Shown: positions 18,309-29,822, counted from the first letter of the stretch. The stretch is 59,811 nt of DNA from Edaphosphingomonas laterariae (GCF_900188165.1 NZ_FZOS01000022.1:1-59811), one strand, 5' to 3'. Numbers and translations are program-made. The notes: generated by a model from the sequence alone, not told the origin.

Positions 18309-18394
18309 AGCGCGCCCGCCGGGGCAAGATTGAGGGATGCCCACGCAACCCTCAACTTCCTCAACTTCGGCGGGCTCAACGAAGGTGAGAGTTG

Positions 18395-21058
<2,664 letters not shown>

Positions 21059-21068
21059 ACCCGATCGC

Positions 21069-21105
21069 GCCTCCCTCGTTGTCCTTGAAGGATGGCGAGG
21101 GAGGC
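21069..21105 (+). promoter_or_regulatory. long stem-loop covering the next gene's ribosome binding site
   Basis: A 10-bp perfect inverted repeat (GCCTCCCTCG / CGAGGGAGGC) with an inner TCCTT/AAGGA helix lies 11 bases after the ppdK stop. Its right arm contains the GAGGGAGG Shine-Dalgarno sequence of the lipoprotein gene that starts at 21110. It has no T-tract. It could limit read-through translation or act as a 3' stabiliser for ppdK mRNA. Confidence 0.5.
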
Positions 21106-21109
21106 AGAC

Positions 21110-21523
21110 ATGCGATTATGGCCCTGGGGCGCGGCGTTGATGCTGGCGGGCTGCGAAGCGGGCGACACGGCACGCGATCAGCAGGACCCCGATGCCGCGC
21201 CGATCGACAATGCCGCCACGCCCCCCGCGGCCCCGATTTTCGACTGGACCGGCGAATGGGCCGCAACCGCCGCCTTGTGCGATGGCGGCCGCTGGCGGAT
21301 GGCGCGCGACCGGATCGCGACCGCCGGCGAAACCAGCTGCGCGGTCGAAGGCGAACGCGTGGAATTCGACGGCGTGATCGCGCTCGACCTCCACTGCACC
21401 GCCGAAGGCACGGACACCCGCGAACGCTGGATGCTCGATCCGCTCGCGGACGGACGGATGAAAGTCACCCGCGTCACCGGCGGCAACGTCGTCGCCGAAG
21501 TCACCCTCGGCCGCTGCGGATAG
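21110..21523 (+). CDS. small lipoprotein, function unknown
   Basis: The 137-residue product starts at 21110 after a GAGGGAGG ribosome binding site. MRLWPWGAALMLAGC is a short lipoprotein signal with the lipobox LAGC. The mature part has a short Asp/Ala/Pro linker and then FDWTGEWAATAALCDGGRWRMARDRI. Two further cysteines (TSCAVEG and DLHCTAEG) and a terminal RCG suggest disulfides and a small beta-rich fold. I do not recognise the family. Its ribosome binding site lies in a strong stem-loop, so translation may be controlled by RNA structure. Confidence 0.82.
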   Translation: MRLWPWGAALMLAGCEAGDTARDQQDPDAAPIDNAATPPAAPIFDWTGEWAATAALCDGGRWRMARDRIATAGETSCAVEGERVEFDGVIALDLHCTAEGTDTRERWMLDPLADGRMKVTRVTGGNVVAEVTLGRCG

Positions 21524-21653
21524 GGCCGGGATTGTCGGTAGTTTTTACAGGCTGCTGGATCGGAGCTATGGCCGCGCCAATGAAGTCAACGATGGCATAA
21601 AAATTGCTTCCCGCTGTTGGGTAAAAATCTTTTATTATCAGGGGGATTCGTTG

Positions 21654-22781
21654 ATGTTGCGTCGATCGGTGGTCGCGGCCGTCTTGTTGCTCGGTTCTGC
21701 CGTCCCAGCGCCAGCCGCGCTGATTATAACGACCGTCACCGCAGGAAGCGAATATCGCCCGGATGGCCCCGCCTACCTTACCGGCTACGACTCTACCGAA
21801 ACGCTGACTGTGGAACGCCATGGCAATCTGGCACGTGCGTCCACCGACGTGGGCGTGAACCGCATCTATGCGGCCGGTGACGATCCCGATACCGGGTCTG
21901 CTGGAGCCAACTCGCTTTGGGGCGCCAATTTTCGCGTCGGCGACAGTCTGGATGGCAGCGGCCGCGTGCAGGTGAGTTTCGACGTTCGTATCCAGGGTTC
22001 GATGACGCCGGACATCGGGTGGCCAAGCGAGGCGGCCGGGGAGTTCGGTTATCAGCTTGGTGCGATCCGCGGCCGGGTCGATACGTTCGCGATGAACGAT
22101 TCTGGGGACGGTAATTACAGCTTCGGCGTTGAGCGCCCGTTGCCTGGCGGCACCGAGCGCATCGGGTTGAGCGATCAATCCTATGTGCGGCAACTCAGCA
22201 CGGCTACGCAGAATATGACCATCACCCGGCAGGACGGATATTATGAATCCTGGATCGAGTTGCTTCCCGGATCTGGACAGATTCCGCAGCTCATTCAGGT
22301 GAGATATTATCCTGATCGCATGGAGCAGCTGATCCATGGCCAATGGCAGTCGCGGCCTTACGCCAGTCAGAATACATATGCGCAGCTGGAAGCCAGCTAT
22401 CACATGGATCATGCTAAGGTCTGTGGCAGCTATTATGGCTGCGCGCCAGGCGCCGTCGATCAACTGCTGACGGTGAGGTTCGATGTCGCCGCAAACAGCG
22501 AGTTCTTCGTCTATGGCCTGATGAGCCTCGAAGAGCTTGAGGGAGGTATTGTCGATTTTGGACGCGCAGCGGTGATCAGCGGAATCACTGTCGGCAACAG
22601 CAGCTACTTCACCAGCGAAGCACCTGGCCTCATCCAAATGGCTGACGGGCGTTACAATTTCGCCAGCGCCATAGCCGCGAGCGCCGCCGTTCCCGAGCCG
22701 GCAAGCTGGGCCATGATGATCGCCGGCTTCGGGCTGGTGGGCGGCGCCCTGCGCCGTCGTGGCACGTTGGCGTTTGCCTGA
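21654..22781 (+). CDS. PEPxxWA-CTERM sorting domain protein
   Basis: The 375-residue protein has an N-terminal Sec signal peptide (MLRRSVVAAVLLLGSAVPAPA) and a C-terminal PEP-CTERM region: VPEPASWAMMIAGFGLVGGA followed by LRRR. This has the PEP motif, a membrane helix and an Arg cluster. Such proteins are exported and processed by an exosortase and are often linked to exopolysaccharide or surface matrix. The middle (about residues 25-340) is rich in Gly, Ser and Tyr with beta-strand character, and I do not recognise a domain. No exosortase gene is in the window. Local codon use is less GC-biased than in the flanking genes. It is convergent with the Tad operon. Confidence 0.88.
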   Translation: MLRRSVVAAVLLLGSAVPAPAALIITTVTAGSEYRPDGPAYLTGYDSTETLTVERHGNLARASTDVGVNRIYAAGDDPDTGSAGANSLWGANFRVGDSLDGSGRVQVSFDVRIQGSMTPDIGWPSEAAGEFGYQLGAIRGRVDTFAMNDSGDGNYSFGVERPLPGGTERIGLSDQSYVRQLSTATQNMTITRQDGYYESWIELLPGSGQIPQLIQVRYYPDRMEQLIHGQWQSRPYASQNTYAQLEASYHMDHAKVCGSYYGCAPGAVDQLLTVRFDVAANSEFFVYGLMSLEELEGGIVDFGRAAVISGITVGNSSYFTSEAPGLIQMADGRYNFASAIAASAAVPEPASWAMMIAGFGLVGGALRRRGTLAFA

Positions 22782-22782
22782 T

Positions 22783-22807
22783 CGGGGCGCCGGCTGGCGG
22801 CGCCCCG
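22783..22807. terminator. GC-rich hairpin between convergent genes
   Basis: A perfect 10-bp stem (CGGGGCGCCG / CGGCGCCCCG) with a five-base loop sits between the stop codons of the PEP-CTERM gene and tadC. It has no T-tract on either strand but is well placed to block read-through from both sides. Confidence 0.5.
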
Positions 22808-22816
22808 GATGTGCCG

Positions 22817-23815
22817 TCAGCCGGCGTTGAGGAGGTTGTCGGAGATCGAGCAGGCCGCCGGGCCGAGGATGACGATGAACAGCACCGGCAGGATGAAGCA
22901 GATCAGCGGCACCGTCATGATCGCGGGCAGGCGGGCGGCCTTTTCCTCGGCGCGCATCATCCGTTCGTTGCGGAATTCGGCGGACAGCACGCGCAGCGCC
23001 GACGCCAGGGGCGTGCCGTATTTCTCGGTCTGGATCATCGTCGTCACGACGCCGCGGATCGAATCCAGGTCGACGCGCATCGCCAGATTTTCGAATGCGG
23101 TGCGGCGGTCGGTCAGGAAGCCCAGCTCGATCGCGGTCAGCGCGAATTCGTCGCCCAGTTCGGGATAGGCCTTGCCCAGTTCCTTGGCGACGCGGTGGAA
23201 GGCGGCATCGACAGTGAGGCCGGCTTCGGCGCAGATGACGAGCAGGTCGAGCGCATCGGGCAGGCCCTTGCGGATCGCCGTGCTGCGCTTGCTGATCTTG
23301 TTGTCGACGAACAGGTCGGGCGCCTTGTAACTCAGGATCAGCGCGCCGGCGGCGACGCCGAAACGCTTGAATGCCGACCAGTCGGCGAGCCAGCCGAAGC
23401 CATAGATGGCCAGCACGACGCCGCCGCCGATGACGATCGGCAACACCATCCGGCCGAAGATCACCGCGACGGCCGCGTCCTTGGATCGGATGCCGGCGCG
23501 CATCAGCTTGATCTGCGCCTGCTTCAGCTGTTCGTCCTGCAGCACCTGCAGCGAATTGAGCAGGGTGCGCATGCGATCGGCGGTCTGATTGGTCTGGGTC
23601 AGCTTGGCGCGGCGCTTGCCGGTCGACGCGGTGATGCCGGCTTTCAGCTGTTCGCGCCGCTCGTTGAGCGCCTTGACGCGCTTGGCCATCGGATCGCGCA
23701 CCGTGGTCGCCGCGTAGATGGCGACGAGCAGCGCGAAGGTCGCCACGGCGGCGAGCATCGTCGCCACCGTGTAGACATCGATTCCCAACAGGGTCGGGCC
23801 GGCCTGCGCTTCCAT
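22817..23815 (-). CDS. tadC: Tad pilus assembly protein TadC (type II secretion F domain)
   Basis: The 332-residue inner-membrane protein is one of two platform proteins of the Tad/Flp pilus machine. It has an N-terminal hydrophobic segment (DVYTVATMLAAVATFALLVAIYAA), a cytoplasmic basic region (RVKALNERREQLKAGI), a central membrane pair (VIFGRMVLPIVIGGGVVLAIYGF) and a T2SSF domain (ALDLLVICAEAGLTVDAAFHRVAKELG, RRTAFENLAMRVDLDSI) ending in a final membrane helix (AIMTVPLICFILPVLFIVIL). It is the last gene of the minus-strand Tad operon, 19 bases after tadB. Confidence 0.93.
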   Translation of the reverse strand: MEAQAGPTLLGIDVYTVATMLAAVATFALLVAIYAATTVRDPMAKRVKALNERREQLKAGITASTGKRRAKLTQTNQTADRMRTLLNSLQVLQDEQLKQAQIKLMRAGIRSKDAAVAVIFGRMVLPIVIGGGVVLAIYGFGWLADWSAFKRFGVAAGALILSYKAPDLFVDNKISKRSTAIRKGLPDALDLLVICAEAGLTVDAAFHRVAKELGKAYPELGDEFALTAIELGFLTDRRTAFENLAMRVDLDSIRGVVTTMIQTEKYGTPLASALRVLSAEFRNERMMRAEEKAARLPAIMTVPLICFILPVLFIVILGPAACSISDNLLNAG

Positions 23816-23834
23816 GATGCTTCGCGTCCCCCGA

Positions 23835-24809
23835 TCAGATTTCGAAGTTGATCATCTGGCGCATGATGAAGGCGCCGATGGCCATCCAGACGATTCCCCC
23901 GCCGCCGGCGATCATCAGCCGTTCGTCGGTGAAGAATTTGCCCATATAATCGTAGTTGATGTAGCTGATCAGGACGAAGACGATGAACGGCAGCGACCCG
24001 ATGATATAGGCCGACGCCTTCGATTCCGACGACATCGCCTTGATCTTCAGCTTCATCTGCGCACGCTTGCGCAGCACCTCTGCCAGATTGGCGAGCGTTT
24101 CGGCCAGATTGCCGCCGGTTTCGCGCTGGATCTGCAGCGTGATCGTGAAGAACTGGAATTCAGGCGTGCCCAGCCGGTCCGCGGTTTCCTGAAGCGCGGC
24201 GTCCATCGTCCGACCGATCTTCATCTTGTCCGATACGGCGCGGAACTCCTCGCCCACCGGCCCCGGCACTTCGGACGCGACCACGCCCATGGTTTCCGAG
24301 ATCGGCAGGCCCGAACGCAGACCGCGCACGAGCAGTTCGATGGCATCGGGAAACTTGGAAGTGAAGGCGGCGACGCGCCGGCCGATCTGGATGCCGACGA
24401 TCATGTGCGGCACGCCGACGCCGACGAGCAGGCCGACGAACAGCGCCAACAGGATCGGCAGCCCCTGCACGGCCATGCCGCCGGCGAGCACCAAAGCGAT
24501 GACGAGCGACGTCACGGCATATTTGCCGACCGTCCAGTTCTTGCCCGTCATGTCGAGCCGCTTCTGGAACTGCGCGGGATTGGGAATGAAGCGGGTAAAG
24601 GCGAGGTCGAGCTTGGTTTCGCGCTGCGCGAGGATGCGCCGCATCTGCGCTTCCACGGCGCCGCCGCTGGAGGTGGCGTGGCGATCGCGGATATCGGCGA
24701 GGCGCCGGCCCTGCGCCTTGGCGGTGGAGGGCCCGGCAAAGGCCGCGACGAGCAGCAGCAAGGCGCCCAGGATCGCGGCGGCGAACACGATGATCGGGGT
24801 CGCCTCCAT
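23835..24809 (-). CDS. tadB: Tad pilus assembly protein TadB (type II secretion F domain)
   Basis: The 324-residue inner-membrane platform protein has an N-terminal membrane helix (TPIIVFAAAILGALLLLVAAF), a second pair (YAVTSLVIALVLAGGMAVQ and LPILLALFVGLLVGVGVP) and the T2SSF domain (FPDAIELLVRGLRSGLPISETMGVVA, ITLQIQRETGGNLAETLANLAEVLRKR). The C-terminal helices end in FIMRQMINFEI. In other Tad loci the ATPase gene cpaF/tadA lies directly before it, but here cpaE ends only four bases upstream. Confidence 0.94.
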   Translation of the reverse strand: MEATPIIVFAAAILGALLLLVAAFAGPSTAKAQGRRLADIRDRHATSSGGAVEAQMRRILAQRETKLDLAFTRFIPNPAQFQKRLDMTGKNWTVGKYAVTSLVIALVLAGGMAVQGLPILLALFVGLLVGVGVPHMIVGIQIGRRVAAFTSKFPDAIELLVRGLRSGLPISETMGVVASEVPGPVGEEFRAVSDKMKIGRTMDAALQETADRLGTPEFQFFTITLQIQRETGGNLAETLANLAEVLRKRAQMKLKIKAMSSESKASAYIIGSLPFIVFVLISYINYDYMGKFFTDERLMIAGGGGIVWMAIGAFIMRQMINFEI

Positions 24810-24813
24810 GCGC

Positions 24814-26091
24814 TTAGCCCTGCTTCTGCTTCTTGGCCGGCAGGATCGACTTCAGATCGCCGATCTTGCCGAGGAGCGACTTGCCCGAGGCCTTGGGCGC
24901 GACGGCACCTTCGCCTTCGACGACGCCGACGAGGCGCTGTGCCAGATCGACGAGGGCCGGCCCGATCTTGGTGGTCTTGGCCACTTCGGCCAGCGGCTTG
25001 CCAAGCTTGGCGGCCTGCGCCGCGGTCTTCTGGTCGTAAGGCAGCACGATATCGACGGCGCGTTCGATCGAGCCTTCGAAATCCTTGCGGCTGATTTCCG
25101 TCATCGCGCCCGCCGGCACGCGGTTGGCGACGAGGATGATGCGCGCCTGCGGCGCATTGGTCTTCAACCAGGAAAGGACGCGGATCGTATCGCGCGTCGC
25201 CGCCAGCGTGAATTCGGTGACGACCACCACGGCCTGCATGTCGTGCGTCAGGTGCGGATGCTGGATCAGCATCGAACGCGGCAGATCGACGACGGTGCAT
25301 TCGAACGCGGCGCGGATCTCTTCCTGCAACTGGTGGAAGGCCGAACCGTCGGTCAGGAGCGGCTGGGTGATCGGCGCTTCGGCCGACAACACGGCCAGCC
25401 GGTCATTGGCCTTCACCATCGCGCGTTCGATGAACAGCCCGTCGATGCGGCTCGGATTTTCGATCGCGTCGGTCAGGCCGCGGCCGGGTTCGAGGTCCAG
25501 CGCCAGCGCGCCGGTGCCGAAATGGATGTCGAGATCGAGCAACGCCGTCGTCCGGCCGGTCTTGTCACCGAACAGCCAGGCGATCGACGATGCCAGCGTC
25601 GAGGCGCCGACACCGCCCCGCACGCCGATGAAGGCGGTGGACAGATGCGGCCGATCGATCGCCTGTTCGCCGTTGCGAGGGCCGGCCAGCGTCATCTGCG
25701 CGTGCGCGAAGGCATCGCGCAGTTGATCCGGGTTGAACGGCTTGAGCAGATAATCCTGGATGCCCGAAGCGACGAGATCGCGATACAGCCGCACGTCGTT
25801 CACCTGGCCGGCGGCGATCACCACCGTGCCCGGCTCGCACACTTCGGCCAGCGAATTGATGTCGTTCAGGGGATCGCCCGATTCCGACATGTCGACGAAC
25901 AGGATGCCCGGGCTTGCCGACACCGAAAGCGACTGGACCGCGTTGCGCAGGCCGCCCTTGTTCACCTTTTCCGGCGGCCAGCCCAATTCGCCGACCACCA
26001 GCCGGAGGACGTCCGCCGTCGCTTCGTCGCAGACATAAGCGGTGAACGGATCGCGAAGCGCGCTGCCGCGCGAATGGAAAGGCGCGTTCAT
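24814..26091 (-). CDS. cpaE: CpaE/TadZ pilus localisation ATPase
   Basis: The 425-residue protein has an N-terminal atypical receiver-like domain (AYVCDEATADVLRLVVGELG, ILFVDMSESGDPL, VASGIQDYLLKPFN) and a C-terminal MinD/ParA-like ATPase domain beginning near residue 155. The deviant Walker A reads GVRGGVGASTLASSIAW, where the usual signature lysines of MinD are replaced, as is usual for CpaE. TadZ/CpaE proteins place the Tad pilus at the cell pole. It overlaps cpaD by one base and is followed by tadB after four bases, with no cpaF between them. The C-terminus is Lys-rich (SLLGKIGDLKSILPAKKQKQ). Confidence 0.93.
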   Translation of the reverse strand: MNAPFHSRGSALRDPFTAYVCDEATADVLRLVVGELGWPPEKVNKGGLRNAVQSLSVSASPGILFVDMSESGDPLNDINSLAEVCEPGTVVIAAGQVNDVRLYRDLVASGIQDYLLKPFNPDQLRDAFAHAQMTLAGPRNGEQAIDRPHLSTAFIGVRGGVGASTLASSIAWLFGDKTGRTTALLDLDIHFGTGALALDLEPGRGLTDAIENPSRIDGLFIERAMVKANDRLAVLSAEAPITQPLLTDGSAFHQLQEEIRAAFECTVVDLPRSMLIQHPHLTHDMQAVVVVTEFTLAATRDTIRVLSWLKTNAPQARIILVANRVPAGAMTEISRKDFEGSIERAVDIVLPYDQKTAAQAAKLGKPLAEVAKTTKIGPALVDLAQRLVGVVEGEGAVAPKASGKSLLGKIGDLKSILPAKKQKQG

Positions 26092-26738
26092 TATTTGCCT
26101 CCGGTCGATTCGGACTTGATGGCGCCGCCGGCCCCGGTGGGCGCGGTATCGCGATAGGATTTGATCGCCTTGGTCACGCTGCGCGCGTCCGAACTATTGG
26201 CTTCCTGGCCGCGCACCAGATCTTCGGGATTGGCGATCATCGCCGCGAGGTTGCCGTTCACCGCACAACCATAGTTGGACATGCCCGAACCCGCGAATTC
26301 GGGTTGCGAGATGCGGTCCCAGTTCGGGCAGTTGGGGATGCTGGCATTGGCGCGGCGCACCACGATGCGCATCATGCCGTTGACGGGCGCTTCGGGCGTC
26401 ACCGGCGCGGCTTCGCTCAACAGCAGGCCGTGATCGGCGAGGACGGCGGCTACGGCGGCGCGCGCGTCTTCATGCCCATAAGGCATCGGATCTTCGATCG
26501 CGACGACATCGCCATAGCCAAGGTTGAGCGCGGCGAACCAGCCGTCGATGCGGCGGGCTTCGGGCGACTGGGCCGATGTCAGCCCGGCCGGGTTCACGTC
26601 GAGCACATAATTGGCGCGGGTGACGACCGGCTGGTTGGCGGCTTCCAGGCCACGATTGACCGGGCCGCAGGCGCCAAGCGCCAGTGCGGAGGCGAGGATG
26701 CCGGAGGCGAGGATGCGGCGCATGTTGATGCTCTCCAT
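26091..26738 (-). CDS. cpaD: CpaD family pilus lipoprotein
   Basis: The 215-residue protein is a CpaD-type Tad pilus component that acts with the secretin in the outer membrane. It has a lipoprotein signal (MRRILASGILASALALGAC, Cys preceding GPVNRG) and the CpaD signature region (RRIDGWFAALNLGYGDVVAIED, ASIPNCPNWDRISQPEFAGS, NYGCAVNGNLAAMIANPEDLV). The chosen ATG at 26738 lies eight bases past the cpaC stop; an internal ATG five codons later is the alternative. It ends one base into cpaE, so the genes are translationally coupled. Confidence 0.92.
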   Translation of the reverse strand: MESINMRRILASGILASALALGACGPVNRGLEAANQPVVTRANYVLDVNPAGLTSAQSPEARRIDGWFAALNLGYGDVVAIEDPMPYGHEDARAAVAAVLADHGLLLSEAAPVTPEAPVNGMMRIVVRRANASIPNCPNWDRISQPEFAGSGMSNYGCAVNGNLAAMIANPEDLVRGQEANSSDARSVTKAIKSYRDTAPTGAGGAIKSESTGGK

Positions 26739-26746
26739 GGCGGGCC

Positions 26747-28243
26747 TCAATTGAACGAGAAGCCGGGGGCGGGCAGCGCGCCCTTGGTGCCGGCCGGCGC
26801 GGCCGGCGCGACGGATGCGGCGGGCGTGCCGCTGGGCGCCATCGTCACCGGCGGCGCGGCGGTGGGCACCGGCCGCCTGCCGCCGGTCTGGCCGCTGAAG
26901 CTCTGCCCCATCAGGAAGGTTTCGGCGTCGGTCGGCGCCTTGTAGCCATCGGTTGGCAGCCGGACCTGATTGGCCGAAACCGGCTTCACCAGATAAGGCG
27001 TCACGATGATCACCAGCTCGGTTTCGCGACGCTGATATTTGGTCGACTTGAACAGCATGCCGAGGATCGGCAGGTCGCCCAGGAAGGGGGCCTTATCGAT
27101 CACGTTGTTCTGGTTGTTGGACAGCAGGCCGCCGATCATGAAGGCCTGGCCCGATCCCAGCTCCACCGTGGTTTCCGCGCGCCGGGTGATGAAGCCCGGA
27201 ATGTTGAAATCGTTGAGCGTCACCGATCCGGCGGTGGAAAGCTGCGACACTTCCGGCCGCACGCGCAGCGAGATGCGTCCGTCGGCCAGCACTGTCGGGG
27301 TGAAGGCAAGGCTCACGCCATATTGCTTATATTCCACCGAAAGCGTGCCGAGCGCCTGGCTGATCGGGATCGGCACTTCGCCGCCCGCCAGGAAGCTCGC
27401 CGTCTCGCCCGACAATGCGGTCAGGTTGGGATTGGCCAGCGTGGTGACGAAGCCGTCATTCTCGGCAAGATCGAGCGTTGCCAGCAGGTCCATGCCGAGC
27501 AAGTGACCGGCCGCGCCCAGCGTGGTTCCGGTCTGGTTGAAGTTGAACTGATAATTGGGCGAGCCCGCCGGGCCGGAAATGGTGCCGGCGTTCCCCTGCC
27601 CGATACCGAACAGGAAGCCGCCGGAAGTGTCGCGGCTGAGCAGGTTGAAGCCGAGGCTCTTGGAAAAGTCGCGGCTCACCTCGGCAATGCGGACTTGCAG
27701 GTTCACCTGCATCGGCGTTGCCGTCTTGAGCCGGCTGAACACCTGCGTGCCGCTGCCGACAAAGGCCTGCACGAGTTGCTGGGCCTCCTCCACGTCGCCG
27801 GGGGTGGCGACGGTGCCGGTCAGCAGCACCGCGCCGTTCATCGGCGTCGCGCTGATCTGCGCGTCGGGCATCGCGACGCGGAGCATCTGGCCGACATTGC
27901 TGAAATTGGCGCCGACGCGGACATTGGCCGAATAGACGACCTGGCCGGCCTTGTTGGTGGCATAAACCGTCGTCTCGCCCGCGCCCTTGCCGAAGATGTA
28001 GAGCTGGGTGGGCGAACGCACCTGCACATCGGCGATGGCATCGTTGGCGACGAACAGATCGCTCATCGCGCCGTTCAGGCGGACCATCTGGCCGGTGCCG
28101 ACCGACAGCGTGACGCGATCGCTGGGCGCGGTCGCGGCGGGCGCTGCGGCCACCGGAGCCGGATCGGCGGCGGCGAAGCCTGCGGCGAGCAGGGCGGCAA
28201 GCGCCAGCCCCAGCGCGTGATGGCTGTTACGGGTAATCCGCAT
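26747..28243 (-). CDS. cpaC: CpaC/RcpA outer-membrane secretin of the Tad pilus
   Basis: The 498-residue secretin forms the outer-membrane pore for the Flp pilus. The start at 28243 (MRITRNSHHALGLALAALLA) gives a signal peptide ending near AAADP; a long frame running upstream through cpaB is an artefact of codon bias. The N-terminal pilus-formation domain (SVGTGQMVRLNGAMSDLFVA), a BON-like region (MNGAVLLTGTVATPGDVEEAQQLV) and the secretin domain (LNLTALSGETASFLAGGEVPIP-like sequence and FNIPGFITRRAETTVELGSGQ) are in order, then a Pro/Ala-rich tail. The gap to cpaB is a single base. Confidence 0.94.
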   Translation of the reverse strand: MRITRNSHHALGLALAALLAAGFAAADPAPVAAAPAATAPSDRVTLSVGTGQMVRLNGAMSDLFVANDAIADVQVRSPTQLYIFGKGAGETTVYATNKAGQVVYSANVRVGANFSNVGQMLRVAMPDAQISATPMNGAVLLTGTVATPGDVEEAQQLVQAFVGSGTQVFSRLKTATPMQVNLQVRIAEVSRDFSKSLGFNLLSRDTSGGFLFGIGQGNAGTISGPAGSPNYQFNFNQTGTTLGAAGHLLGMDLLATLDLAENDGFVTTLANPNLTALSGETASFLAGGEVPIPISQALGTLSVEYKQYGVSLAFTPTVLADGRISLRVRPEVSQLSTAGSVTLNDFNIPGFITRRAETTVELGSGQAFMIGGLLSNNQNNVIDKAPFLGDLPILGMLFKSTKYQRRETELVIIVTPYLVKPVSANQVRLPTDGYKAPTDAETFLMGQSFSGQTGGRRPVPTAAPPVTMAPSGTPAASVAPAAPAGTKGALPAPGFSFN

Positions 28244-28244
28244 C

Positions 28245-29258
28245 TTACTTCCCCCCCACGGGAACGATGGTGACAGTGTTGCCGCGCGCGATGCGCACGA
28301 CCGGGCCGGACGGCGTGCCGGCATAGCTGGCCGCGACCGCCGCGCCGCCTTCGGCCGGGGCCTGCGCGGTCTTGGCCGGCACGCTGCGGCGCTGGAAACG
28401 CGACACATCGGCGCCGACGGTGAAGGTGGTGTCGGTGTCGATCGGCCGGCTGGCGACGGCGAGCAGCATCTGCTTTTCGGCCTTCGCATCGCCATTTTCG
28501 GGCACGTCCACCTCGCCGGCGGCGATGGCGCGTTCCAGTTCGGCGGTGTTGTCGGCAATCGAGCGCAGCGACAGCGAGAGCTGGCCGATATTCTGCGCGA
28601 CCGCGATCTTTTCCGCGATCTTGGGCGTCGCTTCCAGCGTGACGGTGGAGAAGGTGGCGACGATGGTCTTGCCGTCCTCGCCCACGCTATTGTCGGTGCG
28701 CTGGTCGGTGGCGAGCACGCGCAGATTGCGGATGATCGTTTCCGATGCCTTGAGCGCGGGGCCGTCGCCGCCGCCGGCCACATCCTGCGTCAGCACGAGA
28801 TCGATGCGATCGCCGGGGAAGACGAAGCCGGCGACGCTCGACGCAGCCGACACCGAAACGGTCACGGCGCGCATGCCCGGCCCCAAAGCGGCGGCCAGGA
28901 AGCCGCGATCGCCCGGCTTGACCAGCGAGCCCTGGGTGATCGGCGCGCCGGCGGTGATCGGCACGCGCACGACGGTGCCGGTCAGCGCCTGCAGGTCGCT
29001 CTCGCCCTTGATGAAATAGGCCTTTTCGACAAGATCCTTCGGCCAGGGCTGATAGCGGAAGCTATCGGGTTCGATGATCGTGCCCACCGGCAGCGCGCGG
29101 GTGGCGACCAGCACCTCCGGCCCGGTCGGAACCGCCTCGGCAGCTTGCGCCGCCGCCTGCGGTGCCGCTGCACCGGTGAACATGCTCTTGGCCATGAAGG
29201 CCGAAACACCTGCGAGCAGGAGCGCACCGATCAGCAGTGCCAGCTTCTTCACATCCAT
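28245..29258 (-). CDS. cpaB: Flp pilus assembly protein CpaB/RcpC
   Basis: The 337-residue periplasmic protein has an N-terminal membrane anchor (VKKLALLIGALLLAGVSAFM), then the SAF domain (VLVATRALPVGTIIEPDSFRY) and the RcpC/CpaB domain (GPGMRAVTVSVSAASSVAGF, FPGDRIDLVLTQDV, ETIIRNLRVLATDQ, TVTLEATPKIAEKIAVAQNIGQLSLSL-type sequence). CpaB proteins are thought to bind peptidoglycan and stabilise the secretin. It lies between cpaA and cpaC in the operon, with one base before cpaC. Confidence 0.94.
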   Translation of the reverse strand: MDVKKLALLIGALLLAGVSAFMAKSMFTGAAAPQAAAQAAEAVPTGPEVLVATRALPVGTIIEPDSFRYQPWPKDLVEKAYFIKGESDLQALTGTVVRVPITAGAPITQGSLVKPGDRGFLAAALGPGMRAVTVSVSAASSVAGFVFPGDRIDLVLTQDVAGGGDGPALKASETIIRNLRVLATDQRTDNSVGEDGKTIVATFSTVTLEATPKIAEKIAVAQNIGQLSLSLRSIADNTAELERAIAAGEVDVPENGDAKAEKQMLLAVASRPIDTDTTFTVGADVSRFQRRSVPAKTAQAPAEGGAAVAASYAGTPSGPVVRIARGNTVTIVPVGGK

Positions 29259-29301
29259 GACGCCTGTGGTCCCTTCGGCCCTTTTCTAGGAATTGCCCGC
29301 A

Positions 29302-29772
29302 TCATGCGGCCGGAGTCGTTAAGATATGGTTGGTTAATGCCCAGAGCCCGGCGAGCGAGATCGCCACGCCATAAGGGATCTCCGGCCGGCCCTCGGCCTT
29401 GCGGGCGCGGTGCAGCACGACCATCGCGATCGTCAGCACGCCGCCGGCGATCGCCATCACCATCAGCATCCGCACCATCGGGATCGGCGGCAGCCACAGC
29501 GCCAGCGCGGCGAGCAGCTTGACGTCGCCACCGCCCATCGCGCCGATGGCGAAGCAGGCGGCGAACAGCGCGAACACGCCTGCGGCCAGCGCGATCTGGA
29601 TCGCGGCGTCGGGCCAGAGCGGCAGCCCCTGGGCGAACCACCACAACGGCGCCGCCAGCGCGATCGCCGCGTTCAGGCCATTGGGAATGGTGCGCGTGCG
29701 CAGATCGCTCCACATGACGTAGAGCAGCGCCGCCGCCAGCCCGGCCAGGATGATGATTCCCACAACCCCCAT
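29302..29772 (-). CDS. cpaA: prepilin peptidase CpaA/TadV (A24 family)
   Basis: The 156-residue inner-membrane aspartic protease processes Flp prepilin and pseudopilins. Both catalytic aspartates are present: the first in MWSDLRTRTIPNGLN near residue 22, the second in the GxGD-type AMGGGDVKLL near residue 83. There are about four membrane helices, including AAIQIALAAGVFALFAACFA and MLMVMAIAGGVLTIAMVVL. It is the first visible gene of the Tad operon. No Flp pilin gene is found upstream; the divergent hydrolase starts 50 bases away. Confidence 0.92.
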   Translation of the reverse strand: MGVVGIIILAGLAAALLYVMWSDLRTRTIPNGLNAAIALAAPLWWFAQGLPLWPDAAIQIALAAGVFALFAACFAIGAMGGGDVKLLAALALWLPPIPMVRMLMVMAIAGGVLTIAMVVLHRARKAEGRPEIPYGVAISLAGLWALTNHILTTPAA

Positions 29773-29822
29773 GATGCCGCCAAGGCTAGACGGCCACCCT
29801 TGCCAAACCGTAACCAGCCGCC

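Noticed and set aside
26747-28783. Extending cpaC upstream to 28783
   Set aside because: The extra 180 codons are Arg/Ser/Pro-rich shadow sequence over cpaB. The signal peptide at 28243 marks the real start.
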